From positions 23,058,855-23,122,854 of the forward strand of contig OZ020491.1 of the NCBI GenBank assembly GCA_963971405.1: 64,000 nt of DNA. The letters run 5' to 3'. Source of the stretch: Psococerastis gibbosa (Eukaryota; Arthropoda; Insecta; Psocodea; Psocidae). A program made the position numbers and the translations under genes. The notes beneath the pieces are model-generated. The model saw only the letters and a program-made list of their open reading frames with translations, was not told where the DNA came from and searched no databases. This document shows, piece after piece, positions 63,546-64,000 of this stretch. The first letter of the stretch is position 1, and each line of letters starts with the position of its first letter.

Positions 63546-64000
63546 GGGCAATAAATTATAATAAATACAAGCGCAGCCACAAATTGTAAAGGGTTGATTG
63601 GTTGTGCCTGTGATGCGGAATTCTTAAAAATGTACAAACGGTATTATAATGGTAACATATTTTTGAAAATTTCCTTTTATTTTCAAAACACGCTTGCCGG
63701 AGGTTCATGCAAAAACACAAACGCCTGCCGCGGGACAGTGATGTATCATAATGTTATTTCAAAAGCTTCGCCTTTACAAATATATTTCAATTTGGTAAAT
63801 ATTATCATTTTAATCAATACACAAATTAATTTTGTAATAGCCTACACTGTGCAAACAAAGGTTTTCTCGAAAATACATGATAATTACTATTTGCAATATC
63901 ATTAAACAATTGCGAATCACCTGTGTGTAGAGACTATAAACACACGAAAAATTATACCGTGCATCCTACATAAATATACAATACATTTAGGGTGGACGAA
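63546..64000. other. No gene seen
   Basis: AT-rich end of the window; the 103-codon frame 63594-63905 has no recognisable motif. Confidence 0.4.

Overview
This window looks like repeat-dominated, non-coding DNA from a large eukaryotic genome, most likely an arthropod and probably an insect. The order cannot be set from the sequence. The base composition is AT-rich. I found no host gene: no long open frame, no rRNA gene, no convincing exon chain. The recognisable coding traces are 5'-truncated C-terminal pieces of non-LTR retrotransposon (LINE) proteins: reverse transcriptase C-termini, one RNase H, and several terminal CCHC-type zinc knuckles. Most are broken by stops or frameshifts.

Layout. 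0-6 kb: family-F repeats, a tandem repeat with a SINE in it, a tRNA-like palindrome, a long-TIR MITE and a 165-bp tandem array that carries another SINE. 6.5-14 kb: LINE fragments of several clades, mostly on the minus strand. 14.6-16.2 kb: a duplicated block with a MITE in one copy, then the first full copy of an ~830-870-bp interspersed repeat (family R). 18-25 kb: MITEs, a 302-bp tandem triplication of a LINE 3' end, and a palindromic element carrying a fresh LINE insertion. 26-41 kb: a tRNA-like palindrome, more MITEs, SINEs, LINE ends and a hAT-like element with 8-bp target duplications. 41-56 kb: five R copies among LINE remnants, including two longer reverse transcriptase remnants (47.9-48.8 and 49.7-50.3 kb). 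53.8-62.3 kb: a cluster of composite GGCG-type palindromes, one of which holds a head-to-tail pair of non-autonomous Helitrons.

How the parts relate. Insertions nest in a readable order: SINEs and LINEs sit inside palindromic DNA elements, one GGCG MITE sits inside another, and the Helitron pair sits inside such a composite. The six copies of the main tRNA-derived SINE end in a tail that matches the 3' end of the L2/CR1-like LINE at 49.7-50.3 kb, which suggests that LINE (or a relative) mobilised it. A second SINE family at 30.9-31.2 kb shares the central domain but not the tail. The GGCG palindromes differ inside but share a subterminal motif, as expected if they use one unseen transposase. 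The strongest candidates for something little described are the tandem Helitron with internal module expansion and CTTG end, the composite GGCG palindrome family, and the SINE pair with a shared central domain.
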